64,000 nucleotides of DNA from Frigoribacterium sp. Leaf263 (GCF_001422285.1 NZ_LMMO01000003.1:763-64762); one strand, 5' to 3'. Positions 33,612 through 41,418 are shown, numbered from the stretch's first letter. Notes: generated from the letters alone by a model not told the origin. Program-made: numbers and translations.

Positions 33612-33643
33612 GAGGGCCGGTCGCCTGACGGCGACCGGCCCTC
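33612..33643. terminator. 14-bp perfect hairpin with T-rich plus-strand flank
   Basis: GAGGGCCGGTCGCC pairs perfectly with 33630-33643 around TGAC and is followed on the plus strand by TTCCCTT. No plus-strand gene precedes it. On the minus strand it would end any transcript entering from the 33644-33776 region before the marR promoter. Confidence 0.65.
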
Positions 33644-33776
33644 TTCCCTTGCACCAAGAGTGTCCTGCGTTCTCGTTCCACCTCCGCCGCCACAGCAAAC
33701 GACTTCGGTTCGCACAACCTATAACGAATCGGTAACGGGGGTCTAGTCCTCAAGCCAAGGATTCGCTGGGAACCGT
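33644..33776 (-). other. AT-richer gene-free stretch, possible small RNA
   Basis: The base composition is less GC-rich than the surroundings. On the minus strand a TATAGG box near 33728-33733 would start a transcript of about 110 nt ending in the hairpin at 33612-33643. On the plus strand GTTCTCGTTCC (33669-33679) resembles a tRNA T-loop, but no cloverleaf can be folded. There is no credible ORF. Confidence 0.3.
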
Positions 33777-33778
33777 CG

Positions 33779-33801
33779 CCGCGCCTCCTCGGGGAGGCGC
33801 C
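33779..33801 (-). terminator. Motif-containing hairpin after the winged-helix gene
   Basis: GCGCCTCC-TCGG-GGAGGCGC forms an 8-bp stem extended by flanking CG pairs, 20-40 nt beyond the stop of the gene at 33820. The left arm and loop are exactly the dispersed CGCGCCTCCTCGG motif. Confidence 0.55.
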
Positions 33802-33819
33802 GCGGCGGACCGTCCGGTC

Positions 33820-34572
33820 TCAGAAGACGTCGGGCGACGGGGTGGAGGCGTGTCGGATCGACACGTCAGCGTGGCGGTCGAACCGGTAACCGGCGCCGCG
33901 CACGGTGCGGACGATGTCCTCGAACGCGCCGAGCTTCGACCTGAGGCGTCGCACATGCACGTCGATGGTGCGCTCGTTGGGAACCTCGTCGTCGCCGTCG
34001 GCCCACAGGCTCGAGATGAGCTCGGCCCGCTCGATGGTGCGGCCCTCGCGCAGGACGAGGTACTGCAGCAGCTCGAACTCCTTGTAGGTCAGAGGAGCGA
34101 CGTCCCCGTCGAGCAGCAGTCGCTTGCGGGAGATGTCGACGACCACGCCGCCGCGGGCGCCGGGCTCGTCGTCCTCCTCGACCTCCTGACGGCGCGCGGC
34201 GAGGGCCGAGGGGTCGTGCAGGGCCAGCCGCACCACGTCGACGTCGCGGCCACCCGAGTCGCTCGGAGCCAGGGCCACGGCGGCGTGGGTCTCCGCCGAG
34301 GGGGCGATCGAGCTCACGAGCGCCTTCAGCTGCGAGACGATGGCGCCGAGGTCCGTGCCGTCGGCGGCGGCCTTGAGCTCGTCGATCCCGACGTAGAGCA
34401 CGAACCCGCGGGCCTCGGTGCCCTCGGGCACGGCCCGGCGTCGAGGCGACGCCGGGGGAGTCGCGGCGGTCGGGGCGGGGGAGGCCTCGTCGAGGGACGG
34501 GGCGGCGCTCAGACGACGGACGGGCGGGATGCTGCGGGCGGCGGTGACGGGACGGTCGAGGGTGAGGGACAT
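33820..34572 (-). CDS. Orphan OmpR-type winged-helix regulator with unusual N-terminus
   Basis: A 250-aa protein. The C-terminal domain (about 140-235) is an OmpR/PhoB-type winged helix: GVVVDISRKRLLLDGDVAPL, TYKEFELLQYLVLREGRTIE, NERTIDVHVRRLRSKLG and VRTVRGAGYRFD. The N-terminal part is not a receiver domain. It has a disordered Pro/Ala-rich stretch (1-50) and a small alpha/beta region (GFVLYVGIDELKAAADGTDL, HAAVALAPSDSGGRDV) without the phospho-Asp pattern. It probably responds to something other than a histidine kinase. A 32-aa ORF with a strong promoter lies 258 nt upstream on the same strand and may be its leader. Confidence 0.85.
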   Translation of the reverse strand: MSLTLDRPVTAARSIPPVRRLSAAPSLDEASPAPTAATPPASPRRRAVPEGTEARGFVLYVGIDELKAAADGTDLGAIVSQLKALVSSIAPSAETHAAVALAPSDSGGRDVDVVRLALHDPSALAARRQEVEEDDEPGARGGVVVDISRKRLLLDGDVAPLTYKEFELLQYLVLREGRTIERAELISSLWADGDDEVPNERTIDVHVRRLRSKLGAFEDIVRTVRGAGYRFDRHADVSIRHASTPSPDVF

Positions 34573-34830
34573 GGGTACGCGGATCCTTGCGTGCGGGTGA
34601 GAGGTACGCCGCCGACGGTGACGCCATCGTTCGTCGGGGGTGCCGCTCGGTTCGTGTCGGTGCCCGCTGCCGGTCGGGCAGGTCGCGGGCGGTCGATCCC
34701 GGAGGATCGAGGGGATGCGCGTCGGAGTGGTGACGCGGGTTCATCCGGGAGTCGGCGGCTCAGCAGCGGGGTGGGGCTGCGAGCTCAGCGTGCTGCGGAA
34801 GCAGCGGCGACTCGGCGAGGTGTGGCCGGA

Positions 34831-34929
34831 TCAGGCGCACATTCGACACAGGACGGCGTGCATCGGCATCATCATGCCGGTGCTCCCGGGGGCCTCAACG
34901 GAGGTCGGGATGAACACGCTGTCAGTCAT
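34831..34929 (-). CDS. 32-aa Cys-containing peptide ORF, leaderless
   Basis: The ATG at 34929 lies 7 nt after a -10 element, and the frame ends in TGA at 34831-34833. The peptide begins MTDSVFIPTSVEAPGSTG and ends MHAVLCRMCA, with an unusual triple Met in the middle and two Cys near the end. It is upstream of, and in line with, the winged-helix regulator. It could be a regulatory leader peptide (for example cysteine-responsive), a toxin-like or signal peptide, or a modified-peptide precursor. No modification enzymes are adjacent. The family is not recognised. Confidence 0.5.
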   Translation of the reverse strand: MTDSVFIPTSVEAPGSTGMMMPMHAVLCRMCA

Positions 34930-34936
34930 GGGCTTG

Positions 34937-34966
34937 ATTGTGTTACAGCGTGCGTCGCGCTGTCAA
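34937..34966 (-). promoter_or_regulatory. Near-consensus promoter of the 32-aa ORF
   Basis: On the minus strand a perfect -35 TTGACA (34966-34961) and -10 CACAAT (34942-34937) are 18 nt apart. The ATG follows 7 nt later, so the transcript would be leaderless. This is the only perfect -35 hexamer I noticed next to a gene in the window. Confidence 0.6.
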
Positions 34967-35005
34967 GCGCCACGCGGTATGAGGCCTGGCGGCCCGGGAC
35001 GACGA

Positions 35006-35033
35006 ACCGCGCCCCCGGGATCGGGGGCGCGGT
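35006..35033 (-). terminator. 12-bp perfect hairpin after upp
   Basis: ACCGCGCCCCCG pairs perfectly with 35022-35033 around GGAT, about 40 nt beyond the upp stop codon. Between them, ACCCGC-AGGAGGC-GCGGGT (35042-35060) forms a second small hairpin carrying the dispersed motif. Confidence 0.75.
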
Positions 35034-35073
35034 CGAGGAGCACCCGCAGGAGGCGCGGGTCGGCGGGCGCGGG

Positions 35074-35706
35074 TCAGGCGAGCCCGTAGAGGCGGTCGCC
35101 CGCGTCTCCGAGCCCGGGGACGATGTAGCCGTTGTCGTCGAGGCGCTCGTCGACGGCGCCGAGCACGACGTGCACGTCGCGTCCGGCCATGGCCTTCTCG
35201 ACGGCGGCGAGGCCCTCGGGTGCGGCGAGGATGCAGACGGCGGTGACGTCCACGGCGCCGCGGTCGAGCAGGTAGTCGATGGCAGCGATGAGCGAGCCGC
35301 CGGTGGCGAGCATCGGGTCGAGCACGAAGCACTGGCGGTTCGAGAGATCGTCGGGCAGGCGCTCGGCGTAGGTCGTGGGCTCGAGCGTCTCCTCGTCGCG
35401 CACCATGCCCAGGAACCCGACCTCGGCGGTCGGGACGAGCTTCGTCATGCCCTCGAGCATGCCGAGGCCCGCGCGCAGGATCGGGACGACGAGCGGACGC
35501 GGCTGGCTGATCTCGAGACCGGTGGTGGGGCCGACCGGGGTGACGATGTCGACGGGCGTCGTCCGCACGTCGCGCGTGGCCTCGTAGGCCAGGAGGGTGA
35601 CGAGCTCTTCGGTCAGGGCCCGGAAGGTCGGTGACGGCGTGTTCTCGTCACGGAGCACGGTCAGCTTGTGGGTGATCAGGGGATGGTCCGCTACGTGCAC
35701 TCGCAT
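35074..35706 (-). CDS. upp: Uracil phosphoribosyltransferase
   Basis: Upp salvages uracil to UMP using PRPP. The 210-aa protein matches the family throughout: [20 protein letters not shown] at the N-terminus, [13 protein letters not shown], the PRPP loop [29 protein letters not shown] and the uracil-binding [16 protein letters not shown] at the C-terminus. The ATG at 35706 has TAGCGT 7 nt upstream. It is divergent from tadA. Confidence 0.96.
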   Translation of the reverse strand: MRVHVADHPLITHKLTVLRDENTPSPTFRALTEELVTLLAYEATRDVRTTPVDIVTPVGPTTGLEISQPRPLVVPILRAGLGMLEGMTKLVPTAEVGFLGMVRDEETLEPTTYAERLPDDLSNRQCFVLDPMLATGGSLIAAIDYLLDRGAVDVTAVCILAAPEGLAAVEKAMAGRDVHVVLGAVDERLDDNGYIVPGLGDAGDRLYGLA

Positions 35707-35713
35707 AGGCTCA

Positions 35714-35719
35714 ACGCTA
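35714..35719 (-). promoter_or_regulatory. -10 element, leaderless promoter of upp
   Basis: TAGCGT on the minus strand ends 7 nt before ATG 35706. Confidence 0.5.
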
Positions 35720-35764
35720 GCGGAGTCGACCGGCCCGCACCGCCGTCAGAGAGGCCGCCGAGGC

Positions 35765-36229
35765 GTGATCGCGCATCCCCCCGTGTTCGACGACTGGATG
35801 GGCCTGGCGCTCGCCGAGGCCGATGCATGCCGCGTGTCGGACGACGTCCCCGTCGGCGCCGTCGTCGTCGACGCGTCGGGCGTCGTGATCGCCACGGGGC
35901 GGAACGAGCGCGAGCTGCGGCGCGACCCGACGGCGCACGCCGAGGTGCTCGCGCTGCGCGAGGCCGCCCGCGCGACCGGCGACTGGCAGCTCACGGACGT
36001 GACCCTGGTCGTGACCCTCGAACCGTGCCCGATGTGCGCCGGGGCGATCCTGGCCGCGCGCGTGCCGAGGGTCGTGTTCGGCGCCTGGGACGACAAGGCC
36101 GGTGCGGCGGGCAGCGTGTACGACATCGCCCGCGACCGTCGTCTGCCGCATCGGTCGGAGGTCGTCGCCGGCGTCCGCGAGCCCGAGTGCCGCGCCCGTC
36201 TCGACGACTTCTTCGCCGCCCGCCGCTGA
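35765..36229 (+). CDS. tadA: tRNA-specific adenosine deaminase
   Basis: TadA converts A34 to inosine in tRNA-Arg(ACG). The 154-aa zinc deaminase has HAEVLALREAA with the zinc His and catalytic Glu, and PCPMCAGAI with the two zinc Cys, followed by RVVFGAWDDKAGAAGSVYD. GTG 35765 is chosen over an in-frame extension to 35597 because the deaminase fold begins about 10 residues later. It was checked as a candidate for the missing ribD and lacks any RibD reductase domain. Confidence 0.94.
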   Translation: MIAHPPVFDDWMGLALAEADACRVSDDVPVGAVVVDASGVVIATGRNERELRRDPTAHAEVLALREAARATGDWQLTDVTLVVTLEPCPMCAGAILAARVPRVVFGAWDDKAGAAGSVYDIARDRRLPHRSEVVAGVREPECRARLDDFFAARR

Positions 36230-36271
36230 TCCCGGTACGGCGTCGGGCGCGACCGCCGAGGAGGCGCGGTG

Positions 36272-37234
36272 TCAGTCCGCGGCGCGGATGACGATCGCGT
36301 CCGTGGGCGGGTCGACGCGACCGGGCCGGACCCACACGTCGGGCTCGACGTAGATGACGCGGGCGATCGGCACGGCGGCGCGGATGCGCGTCTCGACGGC
36401 GTTGATGGCGCTCGAGACGTCGGCCAGGACGGTGCGTCCCGGCATGGCGACCTTGACGCCGACGAGCAGCTCGTCGGGGCCGAGGTAGAGGGTCTTCATG
36501 TGGATGATCGTCTCGACCTCGGGTCCGTCGGTGATGGCGGCGCGGATCTTCGCGACGTCGTCCGCCGAGGCGCCCTCGCCGACGAGCAGGCTCTTCGTCT
36601 CGATGCCGAGGATGACCGCGACGGCCACGAGCAGGACGCCGATCGCTAGCGTGCCGATGGCGTCGAAGACGCCGTCGCCGGTGATCCAGGTCAGGACGAC
36701 GCCGATCATCGCGAACGACAGTCCGAGCAGTGCGGCGGCGTCCTCGAGCAGCACGACGGGCAGCTCGGGCGCCTTCGCGCGGCGGACGAACGAGACCCAG
36801 CTCTGCTGGCCCTTGCTCGGTCGCGACTCGCGCACGGCGGTGCGGAGCGAGAAGCCCTCGAGGGCGAGCGAGACGGCGAGCACGAGGACGGGCAGCCAGG
36901 GCACCTCGAGCGGGTGGGGCTCGCGCAGCTTCTCGACGCCCTCGTAGAGCGAGAACACCCCGCCGACGCTGAACAGGATGATCGAGACCACGAACGCGTA
37001 GACGTACCGCTCGCGCCCGTAGCCGAACGGGTGCTCGGCGTCGGCCGCCTTCTTGGCCTTCCGACCGCCGAGCAGCAGGAGCACCTGGTTGCCGGAGTCG
37101 GCCAGCGAATGGACCCCCTCGGCGAGCATCGACGACGAGCCCGAGAAGGCCCAGGCGATGAACTTCGTGACGGCGATGCCCAGATTCGCGCCGAGCGCCG
37201 CGATGATCGCCTTGTTGCCGCCGGAAGTGCTCAT
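36272..37234 (-). CDS. Cation diffusion facilitator transporter
   Basis: A 320-aa CDF family member exporting Zn2+, Fe2+ or a related divalent ion. Six helices are visible, with the metal-site motif HSLADSGNQ in helix 2 (HxxxD), EHPFGYGRERYVYAF after it, and LLEDAAALLGLSFAM in helix 5. The cytoplasmic C-terminal ferredoxin-like domain covers about 215-310. ATG 37234 follows GAGGGGATCGAC. Its TAAGAT -10 (37264-37269) interlocks with the -10 of the divergent proC gene. Confidence 0.93.
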   Translation of the reverse strand: MSTSGGNKAIIAALGANLGIAVTKFIAWAFSGSSSMLAEGVHSLADSGNQVLLLLGGRKAKKAADAEHPFGYGRERYVYAFVVSIILFSVGGVFSLYEGVEKLREPHPLEVPWLPVLVLAVSLALEGFSLRTAVRESRPSKGQQSWVSFVRRAKAPELPVVLLEDAAALLGLSFAMIGVVLTWITGDGVFDAIGTLAIGVLLVAVAVILGIETKSLLVGEGASADDVAKIRAAITDGPEVETIIHMKTLYLGPDELLVGVKVAMPGRTVLADVSSAINAVETRIRAAVPIARVIYVEPDVWVRPGRVDPPTDAIVIRAAD

Positions 37235-37267
37235 GTCGTCGATCCCCTCGTGTGTCCGCGTCGATCT

Positions 37268-37273
37268 TAGGAT
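37268..37273 (+). promoter_or_regulatory. -10 element, leaderless promoter of proC
   Basis: TAGGAT ends 6 nt before ATG 37280 and overlaps the minus-strand -10 of the CDF gene by two bases. Confidence 0.55.
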
Positions 37274-37279
37274 GGCCTG

Positions 37280-38131
37280 ATGGTCACCACGCTCCCCACG
37301 ACAGCGATTCTCGGCGCCGGCTCGATGGGAGGCGCGATCCTGTCCGGTCTGCTGCGACCGGGGGTCGAGGTCGACGGCGGCGTCCGGGTCACCAACCGCA
37401 CCGAGGCGAAGGCCGTCGCGCTGCGGCACGGCCCGGTCACCTCGCTGGCGACCGAGAGCGACCCGCGCGCCAACGCGTCGGCCGTCGTCGGCGCCCGGCT
37501 CGTGCTGATCGGCGTGAAGCCGCACATGGTCGTCGACCTCCTGACCGAGATCGGACCGGTGCTCGACCCGGGGGCGGTCGTGGTCAGCCTGGCCGCCGGC
37601 GTCACCACGGCCACGATGGAGGCGGCCCTCCCTCCGACCGTCTCGGTCCTGCGCTCGATGCCCAACACCCCGTCGGTCGTCGGGCTCGGGGTCACGGGCC
37701 TCAGCGCGGGCTCGCGGTCCAGCGACGACGACCTGGCGCTCGCCCGGTCGCTCTTCGAGGTCGTCGGCGAGGTCGTCGTGGTCGACGAGGACCGCATCGA
37801 CGCTCTCAGCACGATCTCGGGCTCCGGCCCCGCCTACGTGTTCCTGCTCGTCGAGAGGTTGCAGGAGGCGGCGGTCGGCCTCGGCTTCACCCCCGCGCAG
37901 GCCGCCACGATGGTCCAGGGCACCTTCCGAGGTGCGAGCGAACTGCTCGCGACGAGCGACCTGCTGCCCGCCCACGACGCCCCCGCCGAGCTCCGGCGCC
38001 GCGTGACGAGCCCGGGCGGTACGACCGAGCGCGCCGTCGCCGTGCTCGACGACGCCGGGCTCGCCGACCTGTTCGACCGGGCGACCGCCGCGGCGCTCGA
38101 GCGCAACCGGGAGATCGCCGAGGGCCGCTGA
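37280..38131 (+). CDS. proC: Pyrroline-5-carboxylate reductase
   Basis: ProC catalyses the last step of proline synthesis, reducing pyrroline-5-carboxylate with NADPH. The 283-aa protein has the Rossmann motif AILGAGSMGGAIL, VTNRTEAKA, VLIGVKPHMV, LRSMPNTPSVVGLGVT, ISGSGPAYVFLLVE and the C-terminal RRRVTSPGGTTERAV that forms the active site. It is monocistronic and ends before a motif-bearing hairpin at 38137. Confidence 0.96.
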   Translation: MVTTLPTTAILGAGSMGGAILSGLLRPGVEVDGGVRVTNRTEAKAVALRHGPVTSLATESDPRANASAVVGARLVLIGVKPHMVVDLLTEIGPVLDPGAVVVSLAAGVTTATMEAALPPTVSVLRSMPNTPSVVGLGVTGLSAGSRSSDDDLALARSLFEVVGEVVVVDEDRIDALSTISGSGPAYVFLLVERLQEAAVGLGFTPAQAATMVQGTFRGASELLATSDLLPAHDAPAELRRRVTSPGGTTERAVAVLDDAGLADLFDRATAAALERNREIAEGR

Positions 38132-38136
38132 CCTCG

Positions 38137-38166
38137 TCGACCCGCGCCTCTTCGGCTGCGGGTCGA
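38137..38166 (+). terminator. Hairpin after proC
   Basis: TCGACCCGC (38137-38145) pairs with GCGGGTCGA (38158-38166). The 12-nt loop GCCTCTTCGGCT continues the dispersed motif in variant form. Confidence 0.6.
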
Positions 38167-38213
38167 GAGGGGTGTCCGCGGATCGGGAGGGATCTCAGCG
38201 GGTCGGGGCGGTG

Positions 38214-38885
38214 TCAGCCCTCGAGAGCGGCGAACCGCTCGATGGCCGCGCTGTCGCCCGAGACGATGATCAGATCGTGGTTGCTGATCACGGTGTCGGG
38301 GGTGGCCTCGCTGAATGCGCCGCCGGGGCTCTTGACGCCCACGATGGTGACGCCGTACTTCTTGCGGATGTTCGAGGCCGCGAGGGTCGACCCGCGGACG
38401 GGCTTCGGCGGGTACATCTTGACGATGGCGAAGGCGTCGTCGAACTCGATGTAGTCGAGCAGACGACCCGAGACCAGATGCGCGACGCGCTCCCCGGCCT
38501 CGCGTTCGGGGTAGATGACGTGGTTCGCGCCGATGCGCGCGAGGATCTTGCCGTGCGACTGGCTGATGGCCTTCGCCCAGATCTGCGGCACCTTGAGGTC
38601 GACGAGGTTCGCGGTGATCAGGACGCTCGCCTCGATCGACGAGCCGACGGCCACGACGGCGATCGAGAAGTCCTGCGCGCCGATCTGCTTCAGGGCGTCG
38701 ATGCTGCGCGCGTCGGCCTGCACGGCGTGCGTGACGCGGTCGGCCCACTTCTGCACGAGACCGGCGCTGGTGTCCACTGCGAGCACGTCGCGGTCCTGTC
38801 GCTCGAGCTGGCCCGCGGTCGCCGCGCCGAACCGGCCGAGGCCGATGACGAGGACGGGGGCGTCGTGCTTGATCTTGTCAACCAA
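38214..38885 (-). CDS. ktrA: KtrA-type potassium channel regulatory (RCK) subunit
   Basis: A 223-aa cytoplasmic protein that forms the nucleotide-gated ring under the KtrB channel. The RCK_N Rossmann domain shows VLVIGLGRFGAATAGQL and the acidic end of the second strand VLAVDTS. The RCK_C domain (about 140-220) follows with VRGSTLAASNIRKKYGVTIV and DLIIVSGDSAAIERF. The start is TTG at 38885, overlapping the ktrB stop by 8 nt, so the two are translationally coupled. Confidence 0.92.
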   Translation of the reverse strand: MVDKIKHDAPVLVIGLGRFGAATAGQLERQDRDVLAVDTSAGLVQKWADRVTHAVQADARSIDALKQIGAQDFSIAVVAVGSSIEASVLITANLVDLKVPQIWAKAISQSHGKILARIGANHVIYPEREAGERVAHLVSGRLLDYIEFDDAFAIVKMYPPKPVRGSTLAASNIRKKYGVTIVGVKSPGGAFSEATPDTVISNHDLIIVSGDSAAIERFAALEG

Positions 38886-40350
38886 CGATCGGTCGCTCCT
38901 CGGGTCGCGTGAACAGCTGGCGTCGCTGGCTGGCTGCCAGGGCGACGGAGAGTGTCACTGTACCAACGCGGCCCATCCACATCGTGGTCGCGAGGATGTA
39001 CTTGCACGAGTCGGGCAGCTCGGTCGTCAGGCCGGTCGACAGGCCCGACGTCGCGAAGGCGGAGATCACCTCGAACAGCACGTGCTCGAGGGGCTCCTTC
39101 GTGATGTGCATGATGAGGATGCTCGCCACGGCCACGATGGTGGCGCCCCAGAGCACGACGCTGACCGACAGACGCAGCACGTCGCTCGGGATCCGCCGGC
39201 CGAAGGCCTCCATCGAGCGGTTGCCGCGGGCCTCGGCGAACGCGGCCAGGAACAGCACGGCGAGGGTGGTCACCTTGATGCCTCCGGCCGTCGAGGCCGA
39301 GCCGCCGCCGATGAACATCAGCATGTCGGTGACGAGCAGGGAGGATCCGTTCAGGTCGCCGATGTCGATCGTCGAGAACCCGCCGGAACGGGTCATCTGA
39401 CTGAGGAACAGCGACTGGAAGATCGTCGGGAAGGCGGCGATGCCGCCGAAGGTGTCGGGGTTGTCGAACTCGAGCACGATGAACAGCAGGGCCCCCGCGA
39501 AGAGCAGGACGAAGCTCGTGACGAGGGTCAGCTTCACGTGCACCGACCAGCGGCGGGGATGCCAGGGGTTCCGGGCCAGGGCGTAGATGACGGGGAACCC
39601 GATGCTGCCGAGGAACACGCCGATCATGATCAGCGTCAGGAACCAGTAGTCGTTCTCGAACGGGGCGAGACCCTCGGCGTTCGGCGAGAAGCCCGTGTTC
39701 GTGAAGGCCATCGCCGAGTAGTAGAAGCTGTCGAGCACGGAGTCGCCGAGCGGGATGCCGTCGATCACGAGACGGGGGATCAGCAGCAGCGCGATCACGG
39801 TCTGGATGACCGCCGAGCTCAGCGCGACGGTGGCGAGCAGCCCGCCGACCTCGCCGAGCCGCACGGCCTGCCCCTCGGGCACCGGACCGGCGTGCACGCG
39901 CAGGGGGTTGCTGTCGGAGGCGGCCATCAGACGGGCGCGCAGGCCCAGCTTGCGCGACACGACGAGACCCATGATCGACGCGAGCGTCAGGACGCCGATG
40001 GCGCCGATCTGCACGCCCACGAAGATGACCACGTGCCCGAAGAGCGACCAGTGCGTCGCCATGTCGACGGTGGCCAGACCCGTGACGCAGATGACCGACA
40101 CGGCCGTGAAGAGCGAGTCGGCGAGGGGCGTCGCGCGACCGTCGGCGGCGGCGACGGGCAACGAGAAGATCGCCGTGAAGACGAGGATCAGACCGGTGAA
40201 GATCATGATCGCGAAACGAGCGGGCGAGTGCCGCCCGATGTCGTCGACGTAGTCGGTGATGCGGCGGACCGGGCCGCGGCCCGAGGAACGGACGGGACCC
40301 TGCCGGATCGCTCGGGGGATGCGCCGGGAGGCGGAGGAGGCGCGCGTCAC
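38878..40350 (-). CDS. ktrB: KtrB/TrkH-type potassium uptake channel
   Basis: A 490-aa membrane protein with four M1-P-M2 repeats. The selectivity-filter loops are VTGLATV, FTNTGFSP, TRSGGFST and ATSGLSTG, each with the conserved Gly. It imports K+ (with Na+ in some members) together with KtrA. The GTG at 40350 is used because TACCAT lies 6 nt upstream and the hydrophobic core starts about 45 residues later. It is divergent from an ArsR regulator across only 42 bp. Confidence 0.93.
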   Translation of the reverse strand: MTRASSASRRIPRAIRQGPVRSSGRGPVRRITDYVDDIGRHSPARFAIMIFTGLILVFTAIFSLPVAAADGRATPLADSLFTAVSVICVTGLATVDMATHWSLFGHVVIFVGVQIGAIGVLTLASIMGLVVSRKLGLRARLMAASDSNPLRVHAGPVPEGQAVRLGEVGGLLATVALSSAVIQTVIALLLIPRLVIDGIPLGDSVLDSFYYSAMAFTNTGFSPNAEGLAPFENDYWFLTLIMIGVFLGSIGFPVIYALARNPWHPRRWSVHVKLTLVTSFVLLFAGALLFIVLEFDNPDTFGGIAAFPTIFQSLFLSQMTRSGGFSTIDIGDLNGSSLLVTDMLMFIGGGSASTAGGIKVTTLAVLFLAAFAEARGNRSMEAFGRRIPSDVLRLSVSVVLWGATIVAVASILIMHITKEPLEHVLFEVISAFATSGLSTGLTTELPDSCKYILATTMWMGRVGTVTLSVALAASQRRQLFTRPEERPIVG

Positions 40351-40356
40351 GTGTAG

Positions 40357-40362
40357 ATGGTA
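40357..40362 (-). promoter_or_regulatory. -10 element, leaderless promoter of ktrBA
   Basis: TACCAT on the minus strand ends 6 nt before GTG 40350. It overlaps the expected -35 zone of the opposite arsR promoter. Confidence 0.5.
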
Positions 40363-40380
40363 CTCCGGGGTGGTCGTCGT

Positions 40381-40386
40381 TACTGT
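40381..40386 (+). promoter_or_regulatory. -10 element, leaderless promoter of the ArsR gene
   Basis: TACTGT ends 6 nt before ATG 40393. Confidence 0.5.
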
Positions 40387-40392
40387 GGCAGC

Positions 40393-40914
40393 ATGCCTGA
40401 CCTCTTCGCCGTGATCGCCGACGGGACCCGCCGAGACCTCCTGGCGGTGCTGCTCGAGGCCCGAGCCGCAGGCGAGTCGGCCACCGGCGACGTCTCGGTC
40501 GGCGAGCTGGTCACCCGCCTCGGCATCAGCCAGCCCACGGTCTCGAAGCACCTGCGCGTGCTGCGCGACGCGGGGCTCGTGCACGTGCGCGAGGGCGGGC
40601 AGCACCGCTTCTACGGCATCGACACCGAACCCCTCGAGGCGATCGAGGACTGGCTCATCCCGTTCCTCGGGGCCGAGGTGGAGGTCGACGCCTCGGTGGC
40701 CGGGGCGTTCGCGGCCTGGGCGGGAGCCGGCGTACCCGCCCCCATCCGCCGGGCCGCCGAGAGCATCCCCGACGCGGGCGACGTGGGGAGCTCGCTGGGA
40801 CGCGCGGTCGCCGATGCGCAGCACCGCGCCTCCTCGGCCCTGCACGACGCCACGAACGTGCTCGACGAGCGCGTGATCGTGCCAGTCCGCAAGCGGCTGG
40901 GCCGCGGCGCCTGA
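40393..40914 (+). CDS. ArsR/SmtB-type regulator
   Basis: A 173-aa protein with an N-terminal winged helix (DLFAVIADGTRRDLLAVLLE, VSVGELVTRLGISQPTVSKH, LRVLRDAGLVHVREGGQHRF). An extended helical C-terminus of about 90 residues (AEVEVDASVAGAFAAWAGAG, and ALHDATNVLDERVIVPVRKR) is not part of the usual 100-aa ArsR fold. No metal-binding Cys are present. Given the 42-bp divergent spacing, it may regulate ktrBA, though the sequence alone does not prove this. Confidence 0.85.
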   Translation: MPDLFAVIADGTRRDLLAVLLEARAAGESATGDVSVGELVTRLGISQPTVSKHLRVLRDAGLVHVREGGQHRFYGIDTEPLEAIEDWLIPFLGAEVEVDASVAGAFAAWAGAGVPAPIRRAAESIPDAGDVGSSLGRAVADAQHRASSALHDATNVLDERVIVPVRKRLGRGA

Positions 40915-41019
40915 CCGTTGCACGACGCCTCGTGCGCCCCTAGAGTGACCACCAGGCGCACCAGTCACATGGTCGCGCCTGCGCGCTCGGGGGTCCCCGG
41001 GCCGAGACGAGGGGGAGAC

Positions 41020-41214
41020 ATGGCGGACGACCTGTCGGACGTGAGGTTCCTCACGGTGGCCGAGGTGGCCGACATGATGCGCGTATCGCGCATGACGGTC
41101 TACCGGATGGTCCACTCGGGCGAGCTCCCCGCGATCCGGTTCGGCCGCTCGTTCCGTGTTCCCGAGTCGGCGGTGGCGGCGGTGCTCCGCATCGGCGTCG
41201 CCGACGTCGGCTGA
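41020..41214 (+). CDS. Excisionase-family HTH protein (Rv0500A-like)
   Basis: A 64-aa MerR-like helix-turn-helix protein: FLTVAEVADMMRVSRMTVYR, MVHSGELPAIRFGRSFR, then VPESAVAAVL. GGGGGAG lies 3 nt before the ATG. It is the chromosomal actinobacterial type found next to bS22 (as Rv0500A in mycobacteria), not a phage excisionase. It binds DNA; its targets are not known from sequence. Confidence 0.9.
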   Translation: MADDLSDVRFLTVAEVADMMRVSRMTVYRMVHSGELPAIRFGRSFRVPESAVAAVLRIGVADVG

Positions 41215-41319
41215 CTCGCTTCGACTTTCGGCGGCGGCCCTAGTAGACTGCCCCGAGGTATTTTTCCGCGGTTCTGTTTCGGACCCGGTCGGTCCAATCC
41301 AGAAATCAGTGAGGTCTCT

Positions 41320-41418
41320 ATGGGTTCTGTCATCAAGAAGCGTCGTAAGCGCATGGCGAAGAAGAAGCACCGCAAGCTGCTTCGCAAGACTCGTCACCAG
41401 CGACGCAACAAGAAGTAG
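41320..41418 (+). CDS. Small ribosomal protein bS22 (AURKAIP1/COX24 domain)
   Basis: A 32-aa, extremely basic protein starting MGSVIKKRRKRMAKKKHRKL and ending RHQRRNKK. GAGG sits 7 nt before the ATG and the codons are those of a highly expressed gene. It matches the actinobacterial bS22 protein (Rv0500B in M. tuberculosis) bound on the 30S subunit near the decoding centre. It is followed by a 16-bp terminator. Confidence 0.93.
   Translation: MGSVIKKRRKRMAKKKHRKLLRKTRHQRRNKK

Noticed and set aside
35765-36229. Candidate for the missing ribD deaminase
   Set aside because: Length, HAE and PCPMC motifs with the tRNA deaminase C-terminus fit TadA, and there is no reductase domain.
41020-41214. 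Excisionase as a sign of a prophage or integrative element
   Set aside because: No integrase, attachment repeats or phage genes nearby; this family is chromosomal and linked to bS22 in actinobacteria.
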